From IMG/VR virus record IMGVR_UViG_3300036402_000303, positions 1 through 64,000 of that record: DNA of 64,000 bases. One strand, given 5' to 3'. The stretch's first letter is position 1. Each line of letters starts with the position of its first letter. Source of the DNA: a virus. Positions 40,608 to 49,800 of the stretch are shown here, one piece after another. The notes below the pieces were generated by a model. The model was not told the DNA's origin. It did no database searches and saw only the letters and a list, made by a program, of their open reading frames with translations. A program made the position numbers and the translations under genes.

Positions 40608-41645
40608 ATGTCAGTTTTGGTGAACGGAAACGAGATCGTGCTCTCGGGCACGGTCGGCGACCTTTATTTCGAGGATTGCTTCACGGCGTCTGACGTCATC
40701 GTGGCGTTGGCGCAAGTAGGCGATGCAACCGACGTGACGATCCGACTGAACAGCGGCGGCGGCATAGCGACCGAGGGCTCCGCGATCCATTCGGCTATCG
40801 CGCGGCATTCGGGGAGGAAGACGATCATCGTCGAAGGCATTGCCGCATCGGCTGCCTCGGCAGTCGCTATGGCGGCCGACGAACTCGTCATGTCGCTCGG
40901 CGCTATCATGATGATTCACGATCCCAGCGACTTCACCTTCGGAACAGCTAAGGATCATCAGCTATCGATCGATATGCTGACGTCGCTCGGCGACGCCATG
41001 GCGTCTATTTACTCCAAGAAGTCCGGTCGTTCGCAAGCCAAATGCCGCGCCGATATGGAAGCGGAAATCTGGCTGACCGCGGATGAGGCTGTGAGGCTGG
41101 GCTATGCTGATAAGGCACTCGGCTCCGCCAACGACAACGAACCGACGGCTTTTAATTACCGAACTTACAAGAATCCTCCCGAGCGCATCGTTGCGCTCGC
41201 GGATGCCCGCGCGTGGGCCAAGCGCGCACCGAAGGCGGCGTTGTCCGCCGCCATTCTCAACACTCAAGAGGAGCCTTCCATGGCTAAAGACCCGGCGGAC
41301 CAAACCGCACCCGCAACTACCGATGCACCTGCCGCAACGGCGGCAACAGCGACCAACGTCGTCGACCTCGACGGCGCTCGAACCCAGGGCCGCAATGAAG
41401 CTTTGGCTTATATGCGCGAGATCAATGAAATCTGCGCCCTGGCCGGCCTGCCGGAAAAGGCTCAGGCCTTCATCGAGAAGGATGCGAAGCCTGTCGACGT
41501 CCGCAAGGAACTGCTGGAAGCGCGGGCGTCTGCCGATGCCGCGCGCGCTATCAGCAACAGCCCGCCCACCAACCAGAGCCAGAAGCCAACCGCAAAGGTC
41601 GACCTCGTCGCCGACATGAAGCGTCGGCACGGCATCACCGCTTAA
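40608..41645 (+). CDS. ClpP-like head maturation protease with scaffold domain
   Basis: Residues 1-200 are an S49/ClpP-type head protease: Ser81 in GIAASAASA, His104 in MMIHDPS, and the flanking SGGG. Residues ~225-345 are an Ala-rich, helical scaffold-like region. The protease processes the prohead. A nested start inside gives the scaffold alone, as in lambda C/Nu3. Confidence 0.85.
   Translation: MSVLVNGNEIVLSGTVGDLYFEDCFTASDVIVALAQVGDATDVTIRLNSGGGIATEGSAIHSAIARHSGRKTIIVEGIAASAASAVAMAADELVMSLGAIMMIHDPSDFTFGTAKDHQLSIDMLTSLGDAMASIYSKKSGRSQAKCRADMEAEIWLTADEAVRLGYADKALGSANDNEPTAFNYRTYKNPPERIVALADARAWAKRAPKAALSAAILNTQEEPSMAKDPADQTAPATTDAPAATAATATNVVDLDGARTQGRNEALAYMREINEICALAGLPEKAQAFIEKDAKPVDVRKELLEARASADAARAISNSPPTNQSQKPTAKVDLVADMKRRHGITA
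41280..41645 (+). CDS. Nested scaffold protein (Nu3-like) from internal start
   Basis: An ATG at 41280, in frame with the protease gene, follows AGAGGAG at 6-nt spacing. Translation from it gives a 121-residue protein (MAKDPADQTAPATTDAPAAT, then GRNEALAYMREINEICALAG) comprising only the C-terminal scaffold domain. This matches lambda, where Nu3 is translated from an internal start in gene C. Confidence 0.65.
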   Translation: MAKDPADQTAPATTDAPAATAATATNVVDLDGARTQGRNEALAYMREINEICALAGLPEKAQAFIEKDAKPVDVRKELLEARASADAARAISNSPPTNQSQKPTAKVDLVADMKRRHGITA

Positions 41646-41657
41646 GGAGCAACGGAA

Positions 41658-42332
41658 ATGGCATTGACCACTCTCTCCTACAAGACGGACGTTGACGTCG
41701 TGAAGACGGAAGGTCCGAACCGCATCTCTCGTGACGAGGGCATCCTTGCCAGCGGCGCGTCCATCGCGGTATCCATCCCGGGTCTCGTGGTTGGCCGGAT
41801 TGCCGTCGGCGCGGCGACCCCGGCCGCGAAATCGGGTGGCAACACCGGCAACGGCGTCCTGACCATGGATGGTACCACGCCGGTGCTCGCCGGTGCGAAG
41901 CCGGGCGTTTACACCGCCCGTCTCATCACGGCCGCCGCCAACGGTGGCACCTTCCGCGTCATCGACCCTGACGGCTTCGTGCTGGGCGATGTTGCCGTCG
42001 GCGCCACGTTCTCCAACGACATCAAGTTCGCGGTCGCCGATGGCGCCACGGACTTCGTGGTCGGGGATGGTTTCGACATCACCATCGCCACTGGCTCCGG
42101 CAAATATGCCCCGCTCAATCTCGGCGCCAACAATGGCAGCGAGAAACCAGTGGCGATCCTGCTCGAGACGGTCGACGCATCGGCCGCCGACCAGCGTGTC
42201 GTGCTGCTGGCGCGCCATGCCGAAGTTGCCCTTCAGGCCCTTGTCTGGCCCGTCGGCATCACCACCACCCAGAAAGCCGCGGCGCTAGCCGCTCTCAACA
42301 ACCAGGGCATTGTCGCCCGTATGGGAGTTTAA
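41658..42332 (+). CDS. Head decoration protein with inserted beta domain
   Basis: The outer parts (MALTTLSYKTDVDVVKTEGP..., VAILLETVDASAADQRVVLLARHAEV) match lambda gpD-like head decoration proteins. Between them lies a ~100-residue Gly/Asp-rich beta segment (GNGVLTMDGTTPVLAGAKPG, TFRVIDPDGFVLGDVAVGATF, DFVVGDGFDI) that is a common insert in alphaproteobacterial phage proteins. It stabilises the mature capsid. Confidence 0.75.
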   Translation: MALTTLSYKTDVDVVKTEGPNRISRDEGILASGASIAVSIPGLVVGRIAVGAATPAAKSGGNTGNGVLTMDGTTPVLAGAKPGVYTARLITAAANGGTFRVIDPDGFVLGDVAVGATFSNDIKFAVADGATDFVVGDGFDITIATGSGKYAPLNLGANNGSEKPVAILLETVDASAADQRVVLLARHAEVALQALVWPVGITTTQKAAALAALNNQGIVARMGV

Positions 42333-42335
42333 TCC

Positions 42336-43379
42336 ATGGCTACGCCGCTCGATCTGCTGAATGCTCCCGAGTTTGCCGATGATCGGCTGACCGACAGCAT
42401 CAATATCCCGCCCTACGTCACCGGCCGGCCGGCCCAGCTCGGCATCTTCCGGGACACGCCCATTCACACGACCTACGTGAAAATGGGCATCTCCGGCGAG
42501 GAAATCACTATCATTCCGTCGCGCGAACGCGGCGGACCGGCGAACAAGAACATGCGGAACGACCGTCAGACGACGTATTTCGAGATTCCGCATTTTCCGC
42601 TGGATGACGCGATCTCGCCGGCTGACATGCAGAACCTCACCGCCTTCGGTGATGGTTATGTGATGCAGACTCTCGCCAACGTCGTGAACGAAAAGCTGAC
42701 GACGATGCGGTCGAAGCACGACGCAACCCACAATCATCTCGACTGGGGTGCGTTGAATGGCCTCGTGATCGACGCTGCCGGGGTTCAGTTGATGGACCTC
42801 TACAGTCAGTTCGACCTGACTCAAGAGAGCGTCAACTTCGCCCTCGGCACGCCAAGCACTGACGTTGCCGGCAAGAACCGCGCCATCAAGTCGTCGATCC
42901 GGAAGCAGTTGCGTGGCGCGCCGTCGAATGGCGTCCGCGTATTCGCCAGCCCGGAATGGTTCGACGCCTATGTCAACCACGCCACGGTCAAGGACGCCTA
43001 CAAGTATTACTCGACCACGGGCAACCAGCAAAACCCGGCCCGTGACGACATCACCGACGGTTTCACGCACGCCGGCCTCACGCTTGAGCGCATCGACGAG
43101 GAGTTCAGCTACCGCCAGGAAAATGGAACGTTCCTGACGAAGCTGGCTGTCCCCGCCGGCGAAGCTATCGCGGTTCCGCTCGGAACGCCGTACTTCAAGC
43201 GTTATGTGGCGCCGCCGGACACCATCCAGGACGCCAATACCGCGCCGGCGCCCGGATCGAAGATCTTCGTGTCAACGCACGACCTGCCTCACGGTAAGGG
43301 CCGCGACGTCCACAGCGAGAGCAATGTGCTGCCGATCTGCCAGCGTCCGCAGATCATCATCCGGCTGACCAACACTTAA
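42336..43379 (+). CDS. Major capsid protein (lambda gpE family)
   Basis: The 347-residue protein has typical gpE phrases: PIHTTYVKMGISGEEITIIPS, FEIPHFPLDDAISPADMQNL, FASPEWFDAYVNHATVKDAY and the ending LPICQRPQIIIRL (quoted in parts). It forms the HK97-fold capsid shell. Lies 3 nt after the decoration gene. Confidence 0.88.
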   Translation: MATPLDLLNAPEFADDRLTDSINIPPYVTGRPAQLGIFRDTPIHTTYVKMGISGEEITIIPSRERGGPANKNMRNDRQTTYFEIPHFPLDDAISPADMQNLTAFGDGYVMQTLANVVNEKLTTMRSKHDATHNHLDWGALNGLVIDAAGVQLMDLYSQFDLTQESVNFALGTPSTDVAGKNRAIKSSIRKQLRGAPSNGVRVFASPEWFDAYVNHATVKDAYKYYSTTGNQQNPARDDITDGFTHAGLTLERIDEEFSYRQENGTFLTKLAVPAGEAIAVPLGTPYFKRYVAPPDTIQDANTAPAPGSKIFVSTHDLPHGKGRDVHSESNVLPICQRPQIIIRLTNT

Positions 43380-43392
43380 GAGGAGAACAGAC

Positions 43393-43611
43393 ATGCAGAT
43401 CCGCTCATTGAAGTCTTTCTCCTACCAGGTAGGAGACGGCAACGTTCGTGTTCCGCGCGGCCTTTCGGTTAATCTTCCCGACGATGCTGCCAAGGCCGCG
43501 ATTGCTGCGGGAGAGGCCGTGGCCGTTGGCGATCAACGCCCGGCGCCGTTGACGAAGGTGGATGTTGCCGACGACAAGAAGCCGGTAGAGCGCAAGCACG
43601 CGAAGGTGTGA
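43393..43611 (+). CDS. Small head protein, hypothetical
   Basis: A 72-residue protein behind AGAGGAG. SYQVGDGNVRVPRGLSVNLP then DDAAKAAIAAGEAVAVGDQR. The position after the capsid gene is that of the head-completion protein FI in lambda, but no sequence similarity is seen. C-terminus is lysine-rich. Confidence 0.6.
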   Translation: MQIRSLKSFSYQVGDGNVRVPRGLSVNLPDDAAKAAIAAGEAVAVGDQRPAPLTKVDVADDKKPVERKHAKV

Positions 43612-43952
43612 TGCTTCGGATGACTCCCGAGTTCCTCCAATCCACCTTTGCCATGGCGGCGAAGCTCGAGATCGGCATGAAAGGGGAGATGGTGACCTTT
43701 CGCCGTCTCCCATCCACCGACGTCACTGTGCGCGCCAAGGTGTCAGGCTACAAACCCGACGAACTCGGCGGCGGAATACAGCAGGGCGACCGCAAGATCC
43801 TCGTCAACGCCAGTGACATTCCGTTCGATCCTGCACTGAAGCGCGGTGACAAGGCCATCGCTGTTGCGGACGGCCGGCTTCTGAACATCGAGATCGTCGA
43901 CTCCGCCTCGATGCGGGCGGCCGGCGTGCTCATGATTACGGCCCGCGGCTGA
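43611..43952 (+). CDS. Head-tail connector protein, hypothetical
   Basis: ATG at 43611 shares one base with the preceding TGA; a GTG at 43608 is also in frame. A 113-residue protein (VTFRRLPSTDVTVRAKVSGYKP and GDRKILVNASDIPFDPALKRGD), beta-rich like small connector or FII-type proteins. Overlaps the next gene by one base. Confidence 0.6.
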   Translation: MLRMTPEFLQSTFAMAAKLEIGMKGEMVTFRRLPSTDVTVRAKVSGYKPDELGGGIQQGDRKILVNASDIPFDPALKRGDKAIAVADGRLLNIEIVDSASMRAAGVLMITARG

Positions 43953-44551
43953 TGGCGGTGCGAACCAAGATCGAGCGTATCGATACCGACATTGCGCTGT
44001 TCATGGAGGATGTCTCACCGGCAGCGCAGAGTGAGGCCCTCGCGGACTTCGCGGAGGATCAGCTAGCCCGTGCGCTCGAAGGCAATCGGTCGGCCATCGG
44101 TGCTGAACCGGCATTCGACACATTCGTCGATGGCCGAAGAGATGCCGCACTGACGGACGTGCGCCCGGATGGGTCGATCGTCTTCGAATTTCATATTCTG
44201 TCGGACGTCATCGTCTGGATCGATGGGATGCTGATCGAGTTCTCTCCAGTCAGGACCGGACGGTATCAACGGTCTCACGTCCTGTTCGTCGATGGCGCCC
44301 CCGTCGATCCGCAAGGTGTCATTCCGGACGGAAAAGAGTTCGTTCTGCTCAATTTACAGCCCTACGCTGAGGAAATCGAAAACGATCTCTCGAAACAGGC
44401 GCCGGATGGCGTGTTTCAGGCCGTCGCGGTGCTTGCCAATGAGAAGTTCGGGCAGATCGCGGCCGTCGAGTTCGGCTACCGCGACGCTCCCGCAAATGCG
44501 CCGCGCGGCGACAATAATCGGCGCCCGGCTATCGTCATAAAGGCGCGCTGA
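43952..44551 (+). CDS. Tail completion/minor tail protein, hypothetical
   Basis: A 199-residue protein (DIALFMEDVSPAAQSEALADFAEDQLARAL; SPVRTGRYQRSHVLFVDG). The phrase S-P-V-R-T-G-R-Y fits the HK97-gp10/lambda-Z group of tail completion proteins. Starts and ends with one-base overlaps, consistent with order connector - Z - U. Confidence 0.65.
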   Translation: MAVRTKIERIDTDIALFMEDVSPAAQSEALADFAEDQLARALEGNRSAIGAEPAFDTFVDGRRDAALTDVRPDGSIVFEFHILSDVIVWIDGMLIEFSPVRTGRYQRSHVLFVDGAPVDPQGVIPDGKEFVLLNLQPYAEEIENDLSKQAPDGVFQAVAVLANEKFGQIAAVEFGYRDAPANAPRGDNNRRPAIVIKAR

Positions 44552-44958
44552 TGGCCAGCAAGGAAGTGGTCGACGCCGTCAAGAACCGGCTCTCGGGATG
44601 GACCGATCTCCCGGTCGTGCATCCTAACGAGACGGTCGAACCTCCAATCGACGGCTCGCCCTATGTGCGGGTGGAATATCCCGTTTCCCGGTCAGAGCAG
44701 GCCTCGGTCGGATCGCCCGGTTCGAACTTCTATCGCGAGGAGGGCGCTTTTCGCCTCGTCATATATTCGGCCCGGGGAATCGATGTCGCCGCGGCGCTGG
44801 CTACTGCCGGGAGCCTCGCCGCGCTTTTCCGCGGCAAGTTCTTTGATGGCGTGCATACGTTCGCGCCATCGCCACCGGCGACCAACGACGGGTCAGAGAA
44901 CGGGAACTATTACGTCCTGGCCGTGGCGGTGCCCTACCAGTTCGACACTCTCGGCTAA
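44551..44958 (+). CDS. Tail terminator protein, gpU-like
   Basis: A 135-residue protein (VVDAVKNRLSGWTDLPVVHP, VRVEYPVSRSEQASVGSPGS, FRLVIYSARGIDVAAALATA). Alternating helix and strands with a hydrophobic V-E-Y-P segment match the gpU/DUF4128 tail terminators that cap the tail tube. Position between gpZ-like and tube genes agrees. Confidence 0.7.
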   Translation: MASKEVVDAVKNRLSGWTDLPVVHPNETVEPPIDGSPYVRVEYPVSRSEQASVGSPGSNFYREEGAFRLVIYSARGIDVAAALATAGSLAALFRGKFFDGVHTFAPSPPATNDGSENGNYYVLAVAVPYQFDTLG

Positions 44959-44988
44959 CGCAACCCACATTCATCACGGAGAAACATC

Positions 44989-45912
44989 ATGGCCATTGCA
45001 TCGGGCAGCGGACGGCGCATCGCGTACATCGCCGAAGCCACCTATGGGGCGACACCGGCAACGCCCACGTTCAAGGTGCTGCGAGTCACGGGCGGGGGTC
45101 CGCGCACCACCAAGGCGACCGACACTAGCAAGGAAATCCGCCAGGACCGCAATGTCTCCGACGAAATGCAACTCGGCCAAGATGTCGCCGGTGACTATGA
45201 CTTCGAGCTCACCTACGGCACCTTCGACGACATGCTCGAAGCCGTGATGCAGGGCGCTTGGGCCACCAACGTGCTGAAAAACGGCGTCACGCCGAAGTCG
45301 TTCACCTTCGAGGAAACCCTCGAGATGGGCGCGACCGACAGTTTCAGCCGGTTCACGGGCATCATGGCAAATTCGATGAGCCTCGCGATCGCGGCGCGCG
45401 CCGTCGTCACCGGCTCCTTGTCGCTGATGGGGCAGAAGGAGCTGCTGGACACGGCAATCATCACCGACGCGACGTATACCGCGGCGAACACGGAGCCGGT
45501 ATGGACGTCATCCGCCAGCGTGGCCTCGCTCTCGGTCCTGGGCGGGACGCCAAAGGTGCGCTCGCTCAATCTGGAACTGAACAACAACCTGCGGACCCGG
45601 ACTTCCGTCGGCAGCCTCTATTCGGAGCAGTTCGGCTCCGGCTCATTCGACGTGACGGGGACGGCCGAAATTTATTTCGAGAGCAACGCGCTCTATCAAT
45701 CCGTGCTCGACCACGGCGGCGGTGCGCTGTCCTTCACGATCGGCACCACGACGCTGAAGAAATACACTTTCCTGATGCCGAAGATCATTCTCGGCAACGG
45801 CGAGCGGCGTCCAGGCGGCAATGACGACGATGTCATGGTCTCGCTGCCGTTCCGCGCCGTGTACGACGCCACCGAGGCTTGCAGTCTCAAGATCACCCGC
45901 GCCGTCGCCTGA
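44989..45912 (+). CDS. Major tail tube protein
   Basis: A 307-residue protein (RRIAYIAEATYGATPATPTF, GDYDFELTYGTFDDMLEAVM, SFSRFTGIMANSMSLAIAAR, FGSGSFDVTGTAEIYFES) typical of phage tail tube (TTP_2-like) proteins. It polymerises around the tape measure. It follows a 30-nt gap after the terminator gene. Confidence 0.8.
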   Translation: MAIASGSGRRIAYIAEATYGATPATPTFKVLRVTGGGPRTTKATDTSKEIRQDRNVSDEMQLGQDVAGDYDFELTYGTFDDMLEAVMQGAWATNVLKNGVTPKSFTFEETLEMGATDSFSRFTGIMANSMSLAIAARAVVTGSLSLMGQKELLDTAIITDATYTAANTEPVWTSSASVASLSVLGGTPKVRSLNLELNNNLRTRTSVGSLYSEQFGSGSFDVTGTAEIYFESNALYQSVLDHGGGALSFTIGTTTLKKYTFLMPKIILGNGERRPGGNDDDVMVSLPFRAVYDATEACSLKITRAVA

Positions 45913-45947
45913 TCCGCGCGGTCCGCATTCCTCAGGGAGCAGCGTTC

Positions 45948-46130
45948 ATGTCGATTAAAATCACCCAGAATTTTACCGGCTATCCGGACGGCAAGAAGCG
46001 GCGTGACTTCACCGTCGGCGAAACGCCGTCCGATCTGCCCGAAGCCTACGCCGAGTTGCTGGTCACCAAGGGTCATGCAGTTCGTGCCGATGGCGAAACA
46101 CGTCCCTCGCGAAAGGAAGCCAGCAAGTGA
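45948..46130 (+). CDS. Small tail protein, 60 aa
   Basis: Starts at ATG 45948 behind AGGGAGC: MSIKITQNFTGYPDGKKRRD then ETPSDLPEAYAELLVTKGHA. Probably a small tail accessory protein; a similar module is seen between tube and chaperone genes in related phages. It overlaps the chaperone gene by 4 nt. Confidence 0.6.
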   Translation: MSIKITQNFTGYPDGKKRRDFTVGETPSDLPEAYAELLVTKGHAVRADGETRPSRKEASK

Positions 46131-46540
46131 AGCTCTCTGAACTGAAGGTTAACTCCGCGCGCGCCGAGAAGGGCGCCTGGGTCGGCGATATCCCGGAAAT
46201 GCCGGGCGTGCGCTTCAAGGTCCGCGGCTTCAACAATGCCGACGACAAGAAGATCGTCACCCGCGAGATGGAGAAGATTCCTGCGCGCCGGCGGCGCCGC
46301 GGCCGGATCAACGATGACGAACAGAAGGCGATCCTCAACATTCGCATTAAGGAGTGCCTATTGACGGACTGGGACGGCCTGATCGGCGACAACGATCAGC
46401 CGGTCCCGTTCTCCGCCGAGATGCTCGACACGTTTCTGACGGATCCGGATTACGCAAAGCTGCGCGATGGCATCGTCTGGGCGATCAGCATAGTCGCTGA
46501 GGACGACGCCGAAGCCAACGAGGCCGACGCAAAAAACTGA
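46127..46540 (+). CDS. Tail assembly chaperone (G-like)
   Basis: The 137-residue product (MKLSELKVNSARAEKGAWVG, MPGVRFKVRGFNNADDKKIV, AILNIRIKECLLTDWDGLIG) sits just before the tape measure and ends at TGA 46538-46540 immediately after a canonical slippery heptamer. In lambda the equivalent gpG binds the tape measure during tail assembly. The longer frameshift product is listed separately. Confidence 0.8.
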   Translation: MKLSELKVNSARAEKGAWVGDIPEMPGVRFKVRGFNNADDKKIVTREMEKIPARRRRRGRINDDEQKAILNIRIKECLLTDWDGLIGDNDQPVPFSAEMLDTFLTDPDYAKLRDGIVWAISIVAEDDAEANEADAKN

Positions 46541-46875
46541 CCGAGGCCCTCGTCTGGCACCTCAAGTGGGGCGACAAGATCGCCTGGCTTGAGGATCTGG
46601 CCGAGGAGGAGGGCCGCGAACTGAAGGCGCTGGCCGACCGACCTGAGGTCGACGAACACCTGGAATGGGTCTGGCAAGCGTTCTGGGATCTTTGCAGCGA
46701 TCGGCATGTCGGCTTCGGCGAAGGCCCGATCCAGTGGACTTCAATCGACGCCTACGCCCGCAGGCACCGCCTGCGTGATGACCGGTTCGATCGCCTGCTG
46801 TTCCTTTTGAGACAGATGGACCGAGCGTATCTCGGCGCGCGGGCTACACCCACCAAAGAGAAGCAAACGCGATAA
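46127..46875 (+). CDS. Tail assembly chaperone GT-like -1 frameshift fusion
   Basis: A -1 shift on A-AAA-AAC (46531-46537) lets ribosomes bypass the TGA and continue in a frame that has no start codon near its beginning: LTEALVWHLKWGDKIAWLED, then ELKALADRPEVDEHLEWVWQ, ending TPTKEKQTR at TAA 46873. The fusion is about 249 residues. The downstream frame is fully open for 112 codons with natural composition, and its TAA overlaps the tape-measure ATG, as in lambda G/GT and most siphophages. Confidence 0.85.
46531..46537 (+). promoter_or_regulatory. Programmed -1 frameshift site (slippery heptamer)
   Basis: A AAA AAC is in the correct phase (GCA AAA AAC TGA). It is the X-XXY-YYZ form for simultaneous tandem slippage and is followed at once by the zero-frame stop. 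Confidence 0.85.
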
Positions 46876-49800
46876 TGGCGACATCCCTGCAAACCATCCG
46901 ACGGATGACCATCGAAAGCCGCGCTGTCGGCGTCGATGAGACGTCGCAGAAGCTTGCCCGGTTGGGGCAGGCGCAGGACGCCGTTGCGGAATCGTCGGAG
47001 AAGGCCACCGCGCAAACCTCGGCCTATGAGCGCGCGCTGGACAGTCAGCGTCGCGCGCTAGACATGACCACTAGGCTAAGTGCTGAACTGGCGCGCGACC
47101 GTATGGCGATGAGCGCGCAGCTGCAGCAGCAGAACGCTATGCTTGTCGCAGCCAACGACAACAGCGCAAAAAGTTTCACTGTCATGGGCTTGGAGGCCGC
47201 GGAAGCCGCCAACCATCTGCGCGTCGCCGGCGAGGCCGCCTACTTGTTTTCTCCAGCCTTCCGGGAAGTCGTGAACGGCATGGCCGCGCCGGCCCTGCGA
47301 GGGGCGTCCGTGGCGCTGGTCGCCGTCGCCGGTGGCATCGTCACGGCCACCAACCTTGCCGGAACAGGCCTTGTCAAGCTGGGCACGTCGGCCGCGCTGG
47401 CCAGTACCGGCCTTACGCCGGTCGCCGCCAGCATCACTTCCGCCGGCCTCGCCATGCAGGCATTCAATCCCTCTGTCGCTGGAGTTGCCGCCACGATTCT
47501 AGGCAGATTGCTGCCCGCACTGCGCCTGCTCGGAACCGTCGGTCTCGTCGTCAACGCCGCGATGATGGTGGCGGACGCGTGGGAGCTCGGCGGCAAAAAG
47601 CTGGAAGAATACCGCAAGATCGCCGAGAAGGCCGCAGCGACGGACCTGTCGACCGCCTTCTTCCAGCGCATCACCAAGGCGGCTACCGACGCCAAGTTGC
47701 CGGTCGACGACCTGACGGCTTCTATGAGGAAGTTGTCCGAGGTCAGCGCCGAAAAGCTTGGCGGCAGCGATCTGCAGAACCGTCTCGACCAGTTGACCAA
47801 GGCCGGCAACTTCAAGGGCAATACCGGCGTCGGCCAGCTGGCCGCCGCCAACACCACCGAGGAAAAGTTCCGAGCAATCGTCTCCCTGGTCGACCAAGCC
47901 ATGCTGAAAGGCGAGCGTCTCGCCGCTCTGGACCTGACGTCGAAATTCCTCTCCCCGGCGACGCAAGAGGCACTGACCAAGGATAGCGAATACCTCGGCA
48001 AGATGCTGGCCTCGGCGGACAAGATCAGCGCCACCAAGCTGGTGTCGGATGAGGATATCGGCGCGGCGCTGGAGCTGCAAAACCGCTACGACGCCGCTGT
48101 CAAGATCCTGGAGACGCGCTGGCATCCGATACAGGACCTGCTCACGGCCGCCGGCGTTAAGATGCAGACAGCGTGGGTTGGCATCGTTGAGGCGGTTGCC
48201 ACCGCCGTCGACTGGATCACCCGACTGGTGATGAAGATCGGCGAAATTCCGCAGACTTTCTGGGATTATATAAAGAAAGGTGCCGCAGCATCGGTCAGTT
48301 TGGCAGTCGGAGCCGTGCCGGTGGTCGGGCCCGCCCTCAGCCTGGGCGCCCGCATTGCCACCAGCGGTGGCGAGGGCGACGTCGCTGCCGTCGACGAGAA
48401 GACCAAAGCTTACGGCCGGCTGGCGGCGGGGTTGCGCAATGTCAACGCCGTGCAGCAGAAGACAGCTGAAATCAACGCCATCCAATCTGCCGTCTGGAAG
48501 GATGCATCGAAGCCGATCGAGACCGCCACAAAAGCGGCCCTGGAGCACAAGGATGCGCTGATCCGCGCTATGGATGCCGTTGAAAAGTACATTCTCACGA
48601 CCGAGGCAGCCGCCAAGTCCGTGGGTGCCGGCGTGTTCGAACAGGAGAAGGCAAAGGTTGTCGCTCAATTAACCGCGGCTGCGCAGCGGGATGGCAAGAC
48701 CAACCTTGCACAATACGCGGCAGCCTGGGACGAGCTGGGCAACCGCGCCGGCGCAGCGGCGCAAAAGCTGGCGCTGGCCAACGCGCAGTCGCAGGCTGAT
48801 TTCGCCGGAAAAACCATGTTCATGTCGCCATCGGATCTGGCGGCTGCGAACGTGATGAAGAACATCTATGGCGACGCGTGGCAGTCGCACATGGACGACG
48901 CGCTTGCCAAACAAATCAAGATGAACAGCCTGTTGGGCGACGTAAAGAACACCGCCCAGCAGTTCGCGCAAACCTTCGTCCAGGGTCTTATGCAGGGCAA
49001 AAGCGGGATGGATGCGCTGGTCGCCGCTGCCGACCAGCTTGCCGGCAAACTCGCGAATGACGGCATCGCGAACCTGATGAGCCTCAATCCTGAACAAATG
49101 GGTGTGGGCGCGCTGCAGCTCGGCGCCTCGGCGCTGATCAGCATGTTCACCGGCGATCAAAAAGCCAAGAAGCAGCTCGAAGAGGCGAAGAAACAATGGG
49201 AGGGGATGACGAGTCAGGTCAACGCCTTCAACGCAGCAGCGGCCGGCGTCGATCTGGGACCTCTAACCAACGAACTGAACTCGCTGTTCTCCAGCTTTAG
49301 AACGTTGGCACATGCTGCCGCGGAAGCCCACGACGAGGCAGGCCGAACGAGGGTCGGCAATACGCTTTATAAGGGCGCGATGCGCGTTATCTCAGAATTT
49401 GAACGCGGCACCGATACGCTGAATCCGCTGCAGCAGTCGATCAAGGCTGTCAATGATGAGGCTGCCGGCCTGAAAGACACCCTTGCAGAGATTTCTGCGG
49501 CCAATCACTGGAGTTTTGACACGTCCGGGATCGACGCCGCGGTCAAGGTGAAGATTCAAAACCTCATCAAGAATGCAATGGATACGTTTACCGACAGCCT
49601 GACCTCGCGGCTCAACGCGGCCAACGGGCAGGGCTATCTCAATGACGCCACGGCGCTGGCCAAGCGGCGCCAGCAGGACCTGTCGGACGCGGCGATCCTC
49701 GGCAACGATCCGGCGCTGCTGGCGCAGATCTCCGCCGTTTTCCACGCTGAGGCGCAGAAGATCGTAAATGACGCCGGCCTGGTCGGCGCTGAGTTCGCCG

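Noticed and set aside
40962-42218. 418-codon minus-strand frame
   Set aside because: Antisense to the protease and decoration genes, both with strong family matches.
47499-48668. 389-codon minus-strand frame
   Set aside because: Antisense to the tape-measure gene; no natural motifs or start signal.
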